A stretch of 64,000 nt of DNA from Microbacterium helvum (GCF_014779795.1 NZ_JACXZS010000012.1:101973-165972), one strand, 5' to 3'; positions 27,482-36,782 are shown, counted from the stretch's first letter. Numbers and translations: made by a program. Notes: a model not told the origin generated them from the letters alone.

Positions 27482-30412
27482 GTGCGTACGACACCGCCTT
27501 CCCGCCTCGCCCCGCGTGCCCTCGTCCTGAGCGCCGCAGACGCTGACGACATCCTCGACGATGAGGCGCTCACGCTGCCGCCGGCCTGGACGCCTCCGCA
27601 GCGTCCGCCGCTGCCGGTCGTGGCCGCGGTCGTGCCGGTCGTCGGAGCCGTCGCCCTGTGGCTCGTGACCGGATCGGTGTTCGCGCTGTGGTTCGCGCTG
27701 CTCGGCCCGCTGATCGCCGCGGCGACGCTCTTCGATGCGCGTCGTGCTGCGCGCCGCGACGGGCGTCGTGCCGCCGCTGCTGCCGTCCGTGCGCGCGAAC
27801 GGGTCCGCGTCGCGCTGGACGTGCGCCACGACGCCGAGCGTACGCAGCTGTGGCTGCGGCATCCCGACGTCTCGCGGTTCGACGTGCGCGAGGACGACAT
27901 CTGGCGCGGGGGCGCGGTCGGCGCGCTGGTGGTGGGCGCGGGTGACCGGGCGAGCGCCATGCGGGTGACGGGGGGCGACGGCGATCCGGATGCTGCCGCT
28001 CTGCGTCGCCGGGCGGCCCGTGTGTCCGGGGCTCCGATAGCGGTGCCCGCGGCGGCAGGCGTCGTGGTCGTCGGACCCGACGCCCTCGCCGCGGCCGTGC
28101 AGCGCGCCCTCGTGCTGCAGCTGTGCCTCGCGCATGCTCCGGGCGAGCTCGGCATTCTGGAGCCCGTCGATCCGGAGTTCGACTGGTCGCAGACGCTGCC
28201 GCACCGCCTCGGCGCCCGGCCTGCTGTGCGCCTCGCGATCGTCGCGCCCGGCGGGCGCGTGCCGGCCGAGGCCGATGTCGCGGTCGCACGGTGCCGACCG
28301 GGCGACCCGCTGCCGCCCCGCTGCGCAGCCGTGATCTCGGTGTCGTCACCGGATGCCGCGCACCTCGACCACGCCGGTGAGAGCCTGCCCCTGCAGGTGG
28401 AGGCGCTGTCGCTCGCGCAGGCCGAGGCGATCGTCGCGGTGCTCGCCGCGCGGGCCGAGCACAGCCTCGGGATCTCGCGCGATGCTGGCGAGCCGATCGC
28501 ACTGGCCGACCTGCGTGACGCGACGCCGGAACCCGCCGGCGGCGGACTCCCGGCGGTGATCGGCATCACTGACCGCGTGCCGTTCACGGTGGACCTCGTC
28601 CACGACGGCCCGCACGCGATCGTGGCGGGGGTCACCGGTTCCGGCAAGAGCGAGCTGCTCATCACGTGGGTCCTGGCGCTGTGCGCCACCAGGACGACCG
28701 ATGAGGTCACCTTCCTGCTGGCCGACTTCAAGGGCGGCACGGCCTTCGACGCGCTGGCCGGCGTCCCGCACGTGACGGGGGTGATCACCGACCTCGACGG
28801 CGCCGGCGCCCGCCGTGCGATCGAGAGCCTGCGGGCCGAGCTGCGACGCCGCGAGTCGGCCATCGCGGCTGCGGGAGCGCGGGACATCCTCGACCCTCGG
28901 GTCAGGCTGCCGCGCCTGGTGGTGGTCGTCGACGAGTTCGCGGCGCTCCTGGCCGATCATCCGGAGCTCCACGCGGTGTTCGCGGACCTCGCCGCGCGCG
29001 GGCGCGCGCTCGGCATCCATCTGGTGCTGGGCACGCAGCGCGCCGCAGGCGTCATCCGTGAGAACCTCCTCGCCAACTGTCCGCTGCGGCTGAGCCTGCG
29101 CGTGACGGATCCGTCCGACAGCCGCGCGATCCTCGGTGTGGACGACGCCGCCCACCTGCCCGGCGGAGTCAGCGGGCGCGGCAGCGCGCTCGTGCGCCGC
29201 GCATCCGACTCCCGTCCGGTCGCGGTGCGGATCGCGCTGTCGGGACCGGACGACGTCGCGGCGACGGCTCTCCGCACCGGCGAGCGGGCGCCGCAGCGAC
29301 CCTGGCTGCCGGAGCTCCCGCGCCAGGTGACCCTCGACGAACTGGAGCGGCGCCCGCCCGCCGTCTCCGGCGCATCCACCGCGGCCGGCGAGCTGCTGCT
29401 CGGCGTCGCCGACGAGCCCGAGCGGCAGCGACAGCCGACGCTCGCCCTCAGCCCCGCGGACCGAGCGCTGCTGGTGGTCGGCGGCCCAGGCTCGGGGGTG
29501 TCGAACACCCTCGCGCTCGTCGGGGCGCAGGCGACGCGGTCGGTGCGCGTTCCCGCAGACGCCGAGGGCCTCTGGGACGCCGTCGCCGCGCTCGCCGAAC
29601 AGCCGCCGACCGCGGGGACCGTCGTCCTGGTCGACGACCTCGACGCGGTCGGTGCGCGGCTGCCGGCGGAGTATGCGCAGACCCTGTGGGAGCGGCTGGA
29701 CGCCGCCGTGCGCCGGGCGGCGGACGAAGGCGCGATCGTCGTGGCCGGCGCACACCGCATGACCGGCCCGGTGTCGCGGCTCGCCGAGCTGTTCCCGAAG
29801 CGTCTGCTGCTGCCGTATCCGACCCGCATGGACCATGCCGCCGCCGGCGGCGAGCCGGCGTCGTTCGACCCGGGCGCTCCGGCCGGGCGCGGGTGGCTCG
29901 ACGGACGCACGGTCCAGATCGCGCTGGCGCCGTCGCACGCCGGTGGCGCCTCACCCCTCGCCGATGCCCCGATCGATGCGCGCACCTCGGGTGACCGGCG
30001 GCCTCCGTGGGAGCCCGCCGGCCGACTGACTGGACTGGTCGCCCGGCGTTCGCCGGCCTCCCGCGCCGCGCTGGCCGCCTGGGAGGCGCGCGGGATCACG
30101 GTGAGCGGACTCGACGCGTACGCCGCCGACCCCACGGCGGGCGGAGCTGCGGCCGAGCGGGTCGTCGTCGCAGGTGAGCCCGAGGACTGGCAGCGGCACT
30201 GGAGGCTGCTCGCCGACATCCGCGGCGACCACGATCTGGTCGTGGACACGTCGTGTGCGGCCGAACTGCGCGTGCTCGTCGGGTACCGAGGCGTCGCCCC
30301 GTACTGCGAGCCCGGGCGCGGGCGGGCGTGGCTGGTGGCCGCCGGAGCCGATCCCGTCCGCATCGTCCTGCCCGCCTCCGATTCCGGCCGAACCGTCAGG
30401 ACCGTGCTTTGA
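27482..30412 (+). CDS. FtsK/SpoIIIE-type ATPase, EccC/EssC-like
   Basis: 976 residues. Two N-terminal membrane helices (about 40-85), then a first FtsK/SpoIIIE ATPase domain with Walker A GVTGSGKS (383-390) and Walker B RLVVVVDEFAAL (about 477-488) and the typical ADFKGGTAFDALAGVPHV segment. A second, degenerate ATPase domain follows: its P-loop reads GGPGSGVSNT (about 667-676), with the lysine replaced by valine, and it keeps a Walker B-like VVLVDDLDAV. The layout matches the motor of type VII (WXG100) secretion rather than a DNA translocase; there is no gamma DNA-reading domain. No WXG100 substrate, EccB/D/E or FHA gene is visible nearby, so it is an orphan, probably co-transcribed with the PP2C phosphatase. 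Confidence 0.85.
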   Translation: MRTTPPSRLAPRALVLSAADADDILDDEALTLPPAWTPPQRPPLPVVAAVVPVVGAVALWLVTGSVFALWFALLGPLIAAATLFDARRAARRDGRRAAAAAVRARERVRVALDVRHDAERTQLWLRHPDVSRFDVREDDIWRGGAVGALVVGAGDRASAMRVTGGDGDPDAAALRRRAARVSGAPIAVPAAAGVVVVGPDALAAAVQRALVLQLCLAHAPGELGILEPVDPEFDWSQTLPHRLGARPAVRLAIVAPGGRVPAEADVAVARCRPGDPLPPRCAAVISVSSPDAAHLDHAGESLPLQVEALSLAQAEAIVAVLAARAEHSLGISRDAGEPIALADLRDATPEPAGGGLPAVIGITDRVPFTVDLVHDGPHAIVAGVTGSGKSELLITWVLALCATRTTDEVTFLLADFKGGTAFDALAGVPHVTGVITDLDGAGARRAIESLRAELRRRESAIAAAGARDILDPRVRLPRLVVVVDEFAALLADHPELHAVFADLAARGRALGIHLVLGTQRAAGVIRENLLANCPLRLSLRVTDPSDSRAILGVDDAAHLPGGVSGRGSALVRRASDSRPVAVRIALSGPDDVAATALRTGERAPQRPWLPELPRQVTLDELERRPPAVSGASTAAGELLLGVADEPERQRQPTLALSPADRALLVVGGPGSGVSNTLALVGAQATRSVRVPADAEGLWDAVAALAEQPPTAGTVVLVDDLDAVGARLPAEYAQTLWERLDAAVRRAADEGAIVVAGAHRMTGPVSRLAELFPKRLLLPYPTRMDHAAAGGEPASFDPGAPAGRGWLDGRTVQIALAPSHAGGASPLADAPIDARTSGDRRPPWEPAGRLTGLVARRSPASRAALAAWEARGITVSGLDAYAADPTAGGAAAERVVVAGEPEDWQRHWRLLADIRGDHDLVVDTSCAAELRVLVGYRGVAPYCEPGRGRAWLVAAGADPVRIVLPASDSGRTVRTVL

Positions 30413-30432
30413 CCGGGCCCTCTTCCTGCACC

Positions 30433-30438
30433 TAACGT
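30433..30438 (+). promoter_or_regulatory. -10 element TAACGT, leaderless start
   Basis: TAACGT exactly six bases before the GTG at 30445; no ribosome binding site. Confidence 0.6.
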
Positions 30439-30444
30439 CGCTCT

Positions 30445-32010
30445 GTGGCTACTTCCCCCATCGATCTCGATCGACCGGACGGCAAGGGGCTCGCGGCCGG
30501 GACGCTGGGACTATGGGGTTCCACCGTCATCGGCCTCGCCTCCACCGCACCGGTCTACTCCCTCGTCGCGACCCTCGGCTGGGTGGTGCTCGCCGTCGGC
30601 GCCCAGGCGCCCATCGCGTTCATCGTCGCGTTCATCCCGATGCTGTTCATCGCGTTCGCCTATCGCGAGCTCAACAACGCCGTGCCCGACTGCGGCACCA
30701 CGTTCACGTGGGGCACCAAGGCGTTCGGCCCGGTCACCGGATGGCTGGGCGGCTGGGGCGTCGCCGTGGCCGGCATGGTCGTGCTCGCCAACCTCGCTCA
30801 GATCGGCGGCATCTACTTCTGGGCGCTGATCGACGGCATCATCGGCAGCCCCGAGGATGCGCTGCTGTCCGACAACGTGCCGCTGGTCACCGCCACCGGA
30901 GTGGTGTTCATCCTCGCGATGACGTGGATCAGCTGGCGCGGCGTCGAGATCGGCGAGCGCATCCAGAACGTGCTGCTCGGCATCCAGTACCTCGCCCTCG
31001 CGATCTTCGTCATCGCCGCGGTGTGGCAGTTCTTCACGGGCACGGCGCCGAACCCGACCCCGGTCGACTGGTCGTGGTTCAACCCGGCGGCCTTCACCGA
31101 CTGGCACGGCTTCACCGAGGCCGTCCTGCTGGCGCTCTTCATCTACTGGGGCTGGGACACGTGCCTCGCCCTCAACGAAGAGACGAAGGATCCCAAGCGC
31201 ATCCCGGGCCGCGCGGCGCTGCTCACGTGCGTGATCCTGCTCGTCACGTACGTGGGCGTCACGGTCGCGGCGATGATGTACGCCGGGCTCGGCGACACCG
31301 GGACGGGCCTGGGCAACGAGGCGAACGCCGACGACTTCTTCCTCTCCATCAAGGACGGCCTCCTCGGCCCGTTCGGCTGGGTGCTCGTCGTCGCGGTGCT
31401 CATCTCGGCCGTCTCGTCGACGCAGACGACGATCCTCCCGACGGCCCGCGGCACGCTCGCGATGGCGGCCTACCGCGCCCTGCCGCGCCGCTTCATGAAC
31501 GTGCACCCGAAGTACAAGACGCCGTCGTTCTCGACGATTGTCATGGGCATCGTCGCCAGCGTGTACTACATCGGCATGACGCTCATCAGCGACAACATCC
31601 TGCAGGACTCGATCCTCTCGCTCGGCCTCGCCATCGCGTTCTACTACGGCATCACCGGGTATGCGAGCGTCTGGTACTTCCGCAAGGACCTCTTCACCTC
31701 GGCGCGCAACCTGTGGTTCAAGGGCATCTTCCCGCTGCTGGGGGCGCTCATGCTGACGTACGCGTTCATCCAGTCCGCGATCGACATGTGGGACGTCGAC
31801 TACGGCTACACCGTGCTCTTCGGCATCGGCGGCACATTCGTCCTCGGCATCGGCTCGCTGCTGCTGGGCGTCGTCCTCATGCTGGTGTGGTGGATGTTCC
31901 CAGGTGCGAAGCCCTTCTTCCGCGGCGAGAGCCTCAACCGCGAGACACCCGTGCTCGTGCCCGAGGACCCCGCAGAGTTCACCCGCTCGATCGACGGCGG
32001 ACTGGTCTGA
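30445..32010 (+). CDS. APC-superfamily amino-acid permease
   Basis: 521-residue polytopic membrane protein with about 12-14 helices. The first helix motif GLWGSTVIGLASTAPVYSL and the helix 6 region WGWDTCLALNEETKDPKRIPGRAA are typical of amino acid/polyamine permeases in the APC superfamily. Substrate cannot be read from the sequence. It converges with the alanine dehydrogenase/asparaginase pair across a 38-base perfect palindrome; the shared neighbourhood suggests amino-acid use, but the two are not one operon. Leaderless GTG start. Confidence 0.88.
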   Translation: MATSPIDLDRPDGKGLAAGTLGLWGSTVIGLASTAPVYSLVATLGWVVLAVGAQAPIAFIVAFIPMLFIAFAYRELNNAVPDCGTTFTWGTKAFGPVTGWLGGWGVAVAGMVVLANLAQIGGIYFWALIDGIIGSPEDALLSDNVPLVTATGVVFILAMTWISWRGVEIGERIQNVLLGIQYLALAIFVIAAVWQFFTGTAPNPTPVDWSWFNPAAFTDWHGFTEAVLLALFIYWGWDTCLALNEETKDPKRIPGRAALLTCVILLVTYVGVTVAAMMYAGLGDTGTGLGNEANADDFFLSIKDGLLGPFGWVLVVAVLISAVSSTQTTILPTARGTLAMAAYRALPRRFMNVHPKYKTPSFSTIVMGIVASVYYIGMTLISDNILQDSILSLGLAIAFYYGITGYASVWYFRKDLFTSARNLWFKGIFPLLGALMLTYAFIQSAIDMWDVDYGYTVLFGIGGTFVLGIGSLLLGVVLMLVWWMFPGAKPFFRGESLNRETPVLVPEDPAEFTRSIDGGLV

Positions 32011-32037
32011 CCCGACGTGCCCCGTAAGGGGACGGAT

Positions 32038-32075
32038 GCCGCACCCCGGTGCTCCGCGGAGCACCGGGGTGCGGC
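32038..32075. terminator. Bidirectional terminator, 38-base perfect palindrome
   Basis: A perfect palindrome with half GCCGCACCCCGGTGCTCCG between the convergent permease and alanine dehydrogenase genes. It can form a 17-18 base-pair stem with almost no loop, or a cruciform. No U-run on either strand. Confidence 0.75.
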
Positions 32076-32149
32076 TGGGCCCACGCGCCCCGAGGCTCCG
32101 CGCGACGCGCCGGCGCCGCGCGGAGAGGGTGTGGGGACCAACGAACGCG

Positions 32150-33265
32150 TCAGGCGAGTGCCGACTCCAGCGGGACGAGCTCGAGTCCGTGCGCGGTGGC
32201 GACGCCGGGGTTGACGACGCGGCCGCCCTGCGTGTTGAGGCCCGCCGCGAGGGCGGCATCTGCGCGCAGCGCATCGCGCCACCCTCGTCCGGCGATCTGC
32301 CGCACGTAGGGGAGCGTCGTGTTCGTCAGCGCCGAGGTCGAGGTGTTCGGCACCGCGCCGGGCATGTTCGCGACGCAGTAGAACACCGTGTCGTGGACGC
32401 GGAAGGTCGGGTCGTCGTGGGTCGTCGGATGCGTGTCCTCGAAGCAGCCTCCCTGGTCTACGGCGATGTCGACGAGCACCGAACCCGGCCTCATGCGCGA
32501 GACCATGTCGTTGGTGACGAGCTTGGGCGCCTTGGCGCCGGGGATCAGCACGGAGCCGATCACGAGGTCGGAGGCGGTGACGGCGCGGTCGAGGTCGAGC
32601 GGGTTGGAGGCCGCGGTCTTCACCCGGCCCTGGAAGTGGTCGTCGAGGAACCGCAGCCGCTGGATGTTCGTGTCGAAGATCGTGACGTCGGCGCCCATGC
32701 CGGCGGAGATGTAGGCGGAGTTGGCTCCGGCGACGCCGCCGCCGATGACCGTCACGGTCGCGGGGCGCGTGCCGGGCACGCCCGACATCAGCAGGCCGAG
32801 CCCCCCTGCCGAGCGCATCAGCGTCGACGCGCCCACCATCGGTGCGAGGCGCCCGGCGACTTCGCTCATGGGAGCCAGCAGCGGCAGCCCGCCGCTCGGC
32901 AGCTGCACCGTCTCGTAGGCGATCGCGGTGACGCCGTCGGCGACCAGCCGTTCGGTCAGGGGCCGGTCCGCCGCCAGGTGCAGGTACGTGAAGATCACCA
33001 GATCGTCGCGGAAGTAGCCGTACTCCGAGGCGATCGGCTCCTTGACCTTGAGCAGCAGCTCCGCGCGCGCCCACACCTCCGCGGCGTCGTCGAGCATCAC
33101 CGCACCGGCGGACTCGTACTCCGCATCCGGCATCGCTGAGCCGTCTCCGGCCCCGCGCTGCACGAACACCTCGTGCCCGGAGGCGACCAGGTCATGCACG
33201 CCCGCGGGGGTGAGGGCGACCCGATACTCGTTGTTCTTGACCTCGGTGGGGACACTGATCCTCAT
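32150..33265 (-). CDS. ald: Alanine dehydrogenase
   Basis: NAD-dependent interconversion of L-alanine and pyruvate plus ammonia; 371 residues, the usual length. N-terminal MRISVPTEVKNNEYRVALTPAGV, substrate-binding KVKEP with the catalytic Lys near residue 74, the HLAADRPLT region with the catalytic His near 95, and a Rossmann loop GGGVAGANSA near 175. Start set at the ATG 33263-33265 by a GGAAAGGA ribosome binding site and family alignment; the longer open frame is not used. Downstream of the asparaginase gene with 55 bases between, probably one operon that feeds nitrogen metabolism. Confidence 0.95.
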   Translation of the reverse strand: MRISVPTEVKNNEYRVALTPAGVHDLVASGHEVFVQRGAGDGSAMPDAEYESAGAVMLDDAAEVWARAELLLKVKEPIASEYGYFRDDLVIFTYLHLAADRPLTERLVADGVTAIAYETVQLPSGGLPLLAPMSEVAGRLAPMVGASTLMRSAGGLGLLMSGVPGTRPATVTVIGGGVAGANSAYISAGMGADVTIFDTNIQRLRFLDDHFQGRVKTAASNPLDLDRAVTASDLVIGSVLIPGAKAPKLVTNDMVSRMRPGSVLVDIAVDQGGCFEDTHPTTHDDPTFRVHDTVFYCVANMPGAVPNTSTSALTNTTLPYVRQIAGRGWRDALRADAALAAGLNTQGGRVVNPGVATAHGLELVPLESALA

Positions 33266-33320
33266 CGCGCGATCCTTTCCGCTCCGCCGTTGGAGCGCCT
33301 GGCTCCTCGTGGGAGCGCCT

Positions 33321-34310
33321 CTAGAAGGCGGGGCGGATGGCCCCGACATCCTGTCCGCCGCCGGTGACGGCCAGCGGAAGTCTCGACATCGTCGCGGCGA
33401 CGTCGGAGGAATCGAGTGCGCCGTGCCGTTCCAGCAGGCGCAGTGCGACGGCGGTGGCGGCGCGGCCGCTGCCGTCGAGCATCTTGAGGGCCACTGTCGT
33501 GCCGTTCGGCGCGACCATCACCATGACGCCCTCGGCCCCGCCCTTGGCGAAGACGCCGAGGCTCTCGATGGCGATCGTGTCGGGGCGACCGGGACCGGCG
33601 ATGGTCCACGGGTTCGCGCGCACGGCCTCGACGAGGGCGCCGGCGCTGCGGTGCAGCGCGAACGGCGACGAGGTCGACGAGTTGCCGATGCGGTGGATCG
33701 CGCGGGCCAGCCCGAACAGGGTCATCGCGTAGACCGGCGCGCCGCAGCCGTCGACGGCGGTGGCCGCGACCTTCTCGCCGATGAGTCGCTCGACGGTCTC
33801 GCGGATCAGCAGCTGCACGGGGTGCTCGGGTGCGAGATAGTCCTCGGCGGACCAGCCGTTGACGACGCTGGTGAGCAGCATCGTGGCGTGCTTGCCCGAG
33901 CAGTTCATGCGGATGCGCTGCGGCTGACCGAGCTCGCGCACGAGCTCGTCGCGTGCTGCCGCGTCGCCCGGCCACGCGGCCGGGCAGCCCAGGGCGCCCT
34001 CGCCGAGCTCGGCGGCGGCGAGGATGTCTCGGACGACCGCGGCATGGCGGTCCGTGCCGGAGTGGCTCGCCGTCGACAGGCCAAGCCGTTCGCCCTCGAG
34101 CGGGGCGCCGGCCGACAGGCATGCGAGCGCCTGCAGGGGCTTGAGGCTGGAACGGGGGAGGATCAGCGCGGTCGGATCGCCGAGCTTCTCGCTGACCGTG
34201 CCGTCGGCGCCGAGCACGATCGCAATGCCGGCATGCCGCGACTCGACGAAACCACTGCGTTCGACGACGGCGAGTTCCACGGCGTCGGCTGCGGCGAAGG
34301 TCTGCGGCAC
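33321..34310 (-). CDS. L-asparaginase II family protein
   Basis: 329 residues of the Rhizobium-type asparaginase family (Asparaginase_II, unrelated to E. coli AnsB). Family segments: VERSGFVESRHAGIAIVLGADG at the N-terminus, PRSSLKPLQALACL near residue 55, SHSGTDRH near 82, RMNCSGKHATML near 135 and VDGCGAPVYAMTL near 185. Hydrolyses asparagine to aspartate and ammonia. GTG start at 34310 with TAGGCT six bases upstream, so leaderless. First gene before ald. Confidence 0.9.
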   Translation of the reverse strand: MPQTFAAADAVELAVVERSGFVESRHAGIAIVLGADGTVSEKLGDPTALILPRSSLKPLQALACLSAGAPLEGERLGLSTASHSGTDRHAAVVRDILAAAELGEGALGCPAAWPGDAAARDELVRELGQPQRIRMNCSGKHATMLLTSVVNGWSAEDYLAPEHPVQLLIRETVERLIGEKVAATAVDGCGAPVYAMTLFGLARAIHRIGNSSTSSPFALHRSAGALVEAVRANPWTIAGPGRPDTIAIESLGVFAKGGAEGVMVMVAPNGTTVALKMLDGSGRAATAVALRLLERHGALDSSDVAATMSRLPLAVTGGGQDVGAIRPAF

Positions 34311-34316
34311 CCCGCA

Positions 34317-34322
34317 AGCCTA
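34317..34322 (-). promoter_or_regulatory. -10 element TAGGCT, leaderless start of asparaginase
   Basis: TAGGCT on the minus strand exactly six bases before the GTG at 34310. Confidence 0.6.
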
Positions 34323-34362
34323 CCGCCGTCGGGGAGCTCGGCCGTCATGTCAGACTGTCCGC

Positions 34363-34839
34363 ATGCTGGGTGAGCACCGATACACCGTCCGGAGCACGTG
34401 GACCGGCGATCGCGGCACGGGGACGTCGGGGTACCGGGACTACGACCGGGCCGTCACGATCGAGGTCGACGGGAAGCCTGCGCTTGCAGCATCCGCAGAC
34501 AAGCCCTTCCGCGGCGATCCGACGCGATGGAACCCAGAGGATCTGCTGCTCGCGGCACTCAGCGAATGCCACCTGCTGTCGTATCTGCACGCGTGCGTAC
34601 AGGCCGGCGTCGTCGTCGTCGGGTACGACGACGAGGCCTCGGGCCTCATGGTCGAGGACGGCCGGGGCGGCGGTGCGTTCCGCGAGGTCGTGCTGCGGCC
34701 CCGCGTGACGGTGACCGATGAGGCGATGGTGGATGCCGCGACCACCGCGCACGCGCAAGCCCATGAGTGGTGCTTCATCGCGAACTCGGTGAATTTCGCG
34801 GTGCGCCACGAGCCCACGATCCTCGTGGCGGGTTCCTGA
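34363..34839 (+). CDS. OsmC family peroxiredoxin-like protein
   Basis: 158 residues. OsmC/Ohr-type proteins reduce organic hydroperoxides through two cysteines. The first lies in LLLAALSECHLLSYLHACVQAG (Cys66 in SECH), the second in HEWCFIANSVNFAV near residue 140. N-terminal YTVRSTWTGDRGTGTSGYRDYDRA is typical of the actinobacterial OsmC subgroup rather than Ohr. The frame is open upstream, but that part overlaps the asparaginase gene; the ATG at 34363 has CAGACT six bases upstream. Divergent from the asparaginase-ald pair. Confidence 0.88.
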   Translation: MLGEHRYTVRSTWTGDRGTGTSGYRDYDRAVTIEVDGKPALAASADKPFRGDPTRWNPEDLLLAALSECHLLSYLHACVQAGVVVVGYDDEASGLMVEDGRGGGAFREVVLRPRVTVTDEAMVDAATTAHAQAHEWCFIANSVNFAVRHEPTILVAGS

Positions 34840-34856
34840 CGGCGGGCGGCGCACCC

Positions 34857-34876
34857 GGTCCCTGAGCCTGTCGAAG
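34857..34876. repeat. Dispersed 20-base repeat, copy 1
   Basis: GGTCCCTGAGCCTGTCGAAG in the 40-base gap between the convergent OsmC and PlsC genes. Its exact reverse complement lies inside the rseP coding sequence at 41626-41645. I recall this motif as widespread in Microbacteriaceae genomes. Confidence 0.8.
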
Positions 34877-34879
34877 CGG

Positions 34880-35665
34880 TCAGCGGCGCTCGTGCGGGAG
34901 CACCTGCTTGATGCGTTCGATCGGGTTCTGCGCCGGGACCTCGTTGTAGGCGCCGGCGAGCTCCTGACCCGACAGCGCGTGGATGGCGGCCATGATCTCG
35001 TCGGTGGCGAGGCGGCGCGCCTTGCCCGAAGCGGCCGGGCCGTGGTGGGCGAGATCGAGCGGAGCGCCGAAGCGGACCGTCACCCGCGGCGTGCGAGACG
35101 GCATCTTCGCCCCGACCGGCATGGCCTTGTCGGTCCCGATCAGCCCGACCGGCACGACCGGCGCGCCGGTCTGCAGCGCGAGGAAGGCCACCCCGGTGCG
35201 TCCCTTGTAGAGGCGCCCGTCGAGCGATCGCGTTCCTTCGGGGTACAGCGCCACGGCGCTGCCTTCGTCGAGCAGCTCTCGCTGCTGGTCGAGGGCGTCG
35301 AGGGCTGCCTGGCCGGCGCCGCGGTGCACCGGGATGGCGCCGATCGCGGTGAAGAACCACCGGGACGCGGGCTTCTCGAAGTAGCTCGCCTTCGCCAGGA
35401 AATGCACGGGCCGGGGAGCGGCGACGGGGATCACGATCGAGTCGATGAACGACAGATGGTTGCTCGCGAAGATGACCGCGCCGGACTTCGGGACGTTCGC
35501 CTTGCCTTCGATGCGGGGGCGGTACACCACTCGCGCCAAGGGTGCCAGGATCATGCGGCCGAAGAAGTAGGTGAGGCCCATCCGGCGGGCCGGAACGCCC
35601 GGCTGCACGATCGGCTCGACCTCGTCTGCGGTGTGGTCAGCGCCGGGAACGAGGTCTGAAGTCAC
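34880..35665 (-). CDS. 1-acyl-sn-glycerol-3-phosphate acyltransferase (PlsC family)
   Basis: 261 residues. Transfers an acyl chain to lysophosphatidic acid in phospholipid synthesis, at the inner face of the membrane. Acyltransferase block I is NHLSFID (NHxxxxD) near residue 70, and block III is YPEGTRSLDGRLYKG near 143. A hydrophobic segment precedes block I. Start set at the GTG 35665, which has TACCCT six bases upstream; the frame extends 13 codons further but without signal. The last residues are basic (LPHERR). May acylate other substrates, as PlsC paralogues are common. Confidence 0.88.
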   Translation of the reverse strand: MTSDLVPGADHTADEVEPIVQPGVPARRMGLTYFFGRMILAPLARVVYRPRIEGKANVPKSGAVIFASNHLSFIDSIVIPVAAPRPVHFLAKASYFEKPASRWFFTAIGAIPVHRGAGQAALDALDQQRELLDEGSAVALYPEGTRSLDGRLYKGRTGVAFLALQTGAPVVPVGLIGTDKAMPVGAKMPSRTPRVTVRFGAPLDLAHHGPAASGKARRLATDEIMAAIHALSGQELAGAYNEVPAQNPIERIKQVLPHERR

Positions 35666-35671
35666 CCGTAG

Positions 35672-35677
35672 AGGGTA
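35672..35677 (-). promoter_or_regulatory. -10 element TACCCT, leaderless start of the PlsC gene
   Basis: TACCCT on the minus strand exactly six bases before the GTG at 35665. Confidence 0.55.
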
Positions 35678-35779
35678 CTCCCCATTGCATTCCGGTATCG
35701 GCATAGCGCTTTCTCAGCACGAGCAGAGCAAAGATGCGAAAGGATGGAGGCTCCCCTTTCACCGACTAGAGGTTGTTCC

Positions 35780-36745
35780 GTGCGCATTCGTCCGCTCGCC
35801 GCTCTTTCCGCCGCCGCGCTGTCGGCCGTCCTGCTCGCCGGATGCTCCGCGTCGGACACGCCCGACACCGACTCCACGCCCACGCCGACCGCCACGTCGT
35901 CGGCGTGTGGACTCGACCCCAAGTCCGGTGCGGACTCCGAGGCGGTCACCGTCTCGGGCACCGCACCCACGCTGACGGCGCAGTCGCCGACAGACCTCGC
36001 CTTCAGCGAGCTGCAGCGCACGACCGTGACCGAGGGTGATGGGGAGGACCTGGCCGAGGGCCAGCTCGTGTCCGGCCAGTACGTCATCGTCGACCCGACC
36101 ACCGGCGAGGTCGCGCTCGACTCGGCCACCACGTCTGCTGACGACTCGGGCCTCGTCCCGATCATCGTCTCGGGCAGCAGCATCTTCGGCTCGTCCGTGC
36201 TGTGCACGCCGCTCGGCTCGACCACGACGCTGACCATCCCGGGCAGCATGCTCGGCGACAGCGCACCCAACTACGTGGTCGCGGCGCAGTCCGTCGCCCA
36301 GCTGCCCACGACGGCCACCGGCGCCGCCCAGGAGCCGGTCGCGGGCATGCCCGAGGTCGCGCTCGCCGACGACGGCGAGCCCACGATCACCGTGGCCGAC
36401 GACTTCGTCGCCCCCGACACCACGCAGGTCGCGAACCTCAAGACGGGTGACGGCCCGACGGTGAACTCGGGCGACACCGTGTTCGTGCAGTACAAAGGCG
36501 TCCTTCCCGACGGCACCGAGTTCGACTCCAGCTGGAGCCGTGGCGCGCCCGCCCAGTTCGAGACCACGGGTGTCGTGCAGGGCTTCCAGAAGGCGCTCGA
36601 GGGCCAGAACGTCGGCTCGCAGGTGGTCGCCGTCATCCCGGCGGCCGAGGGCTACGGCGACCAGGCGTCGGGCTCGATCCCGGCGAACTCGCCGCTGATC
36701 TTCGTGGTCGACATCCTCGGCGTCCAGCGCACGCCCCAGCAGTAG
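35780..36745 (+). CDS. Lipoprotein FKBP-type peptidyl-prolyl cis-trans isomerase
   Basis: 321 residues. An N-terminal lipoprotein signal (RIRPLAALSAAALSAVLLAGC) gives a lipidated cysteine near residue 24, so the protein sits on the outer face of the membrane. A Thr/Asp-rich linker follows, then a degenerate FKBP-like domain (about 50-200), then a complete C-terminal FKBP domain (about 225-320) with VQYKGVLPDGTEFDSSW, VVQGFQKALEG and IPAAEGYG. It would assist folding of exported proteins. GTG start at 35780, seven bases after AGAGG. The frame runs on upstream, but that region lacks a signal peptide. Confidence 0.9.
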   Translation: MRIRPLAALSAAALSAVLLAGCSASDTPDTDSTPTPTATSSACGLDPKSGADSEAVTVSGTAPTLTAQSPTDLAFSELQRTTVTEGDGEDLAEGQLVSGQYVIVDPTTGEVALDSATTSADDSGLVPIIVSGSSIFGSSVLCTPLGSTTTLTIPGSMLGDSAPNYVVAAQSVAQLPTTATGAAQEPVAGMPEVALADDGEPTITVADDFVAPDTTQVANLKTGDGPTVNSGDTVFVQYKGVLPDGTEFDSSWSRGAPAQFETTGVVQGFQKALEGQNVGSQVVAVIPAAEGYGDQASGSIPANSPLIFVVDILGVQRTPQQ

Positions 36746-36770
36746 TCGGCGTCCTCATCCGGCCCGCCGA

Positions 36771-36776
36771 TAGGCT
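36771..36776 (+). promoter_or_regulatory. -10 element TAGGCT, leaderless start of dxr
   Basis: TAGGCT exactly six bases before the dxr ATG at 36783. Confidence 0.6.
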
Positions 36777-36782
36777 GGCCGG

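Noticed and set aside
26504..30412. Complete type VII secretion locus
   Set aside because: Only the EccC-like motor is present; no WXG100 substrate, EccB, EccD, EccE or mycosin gene.
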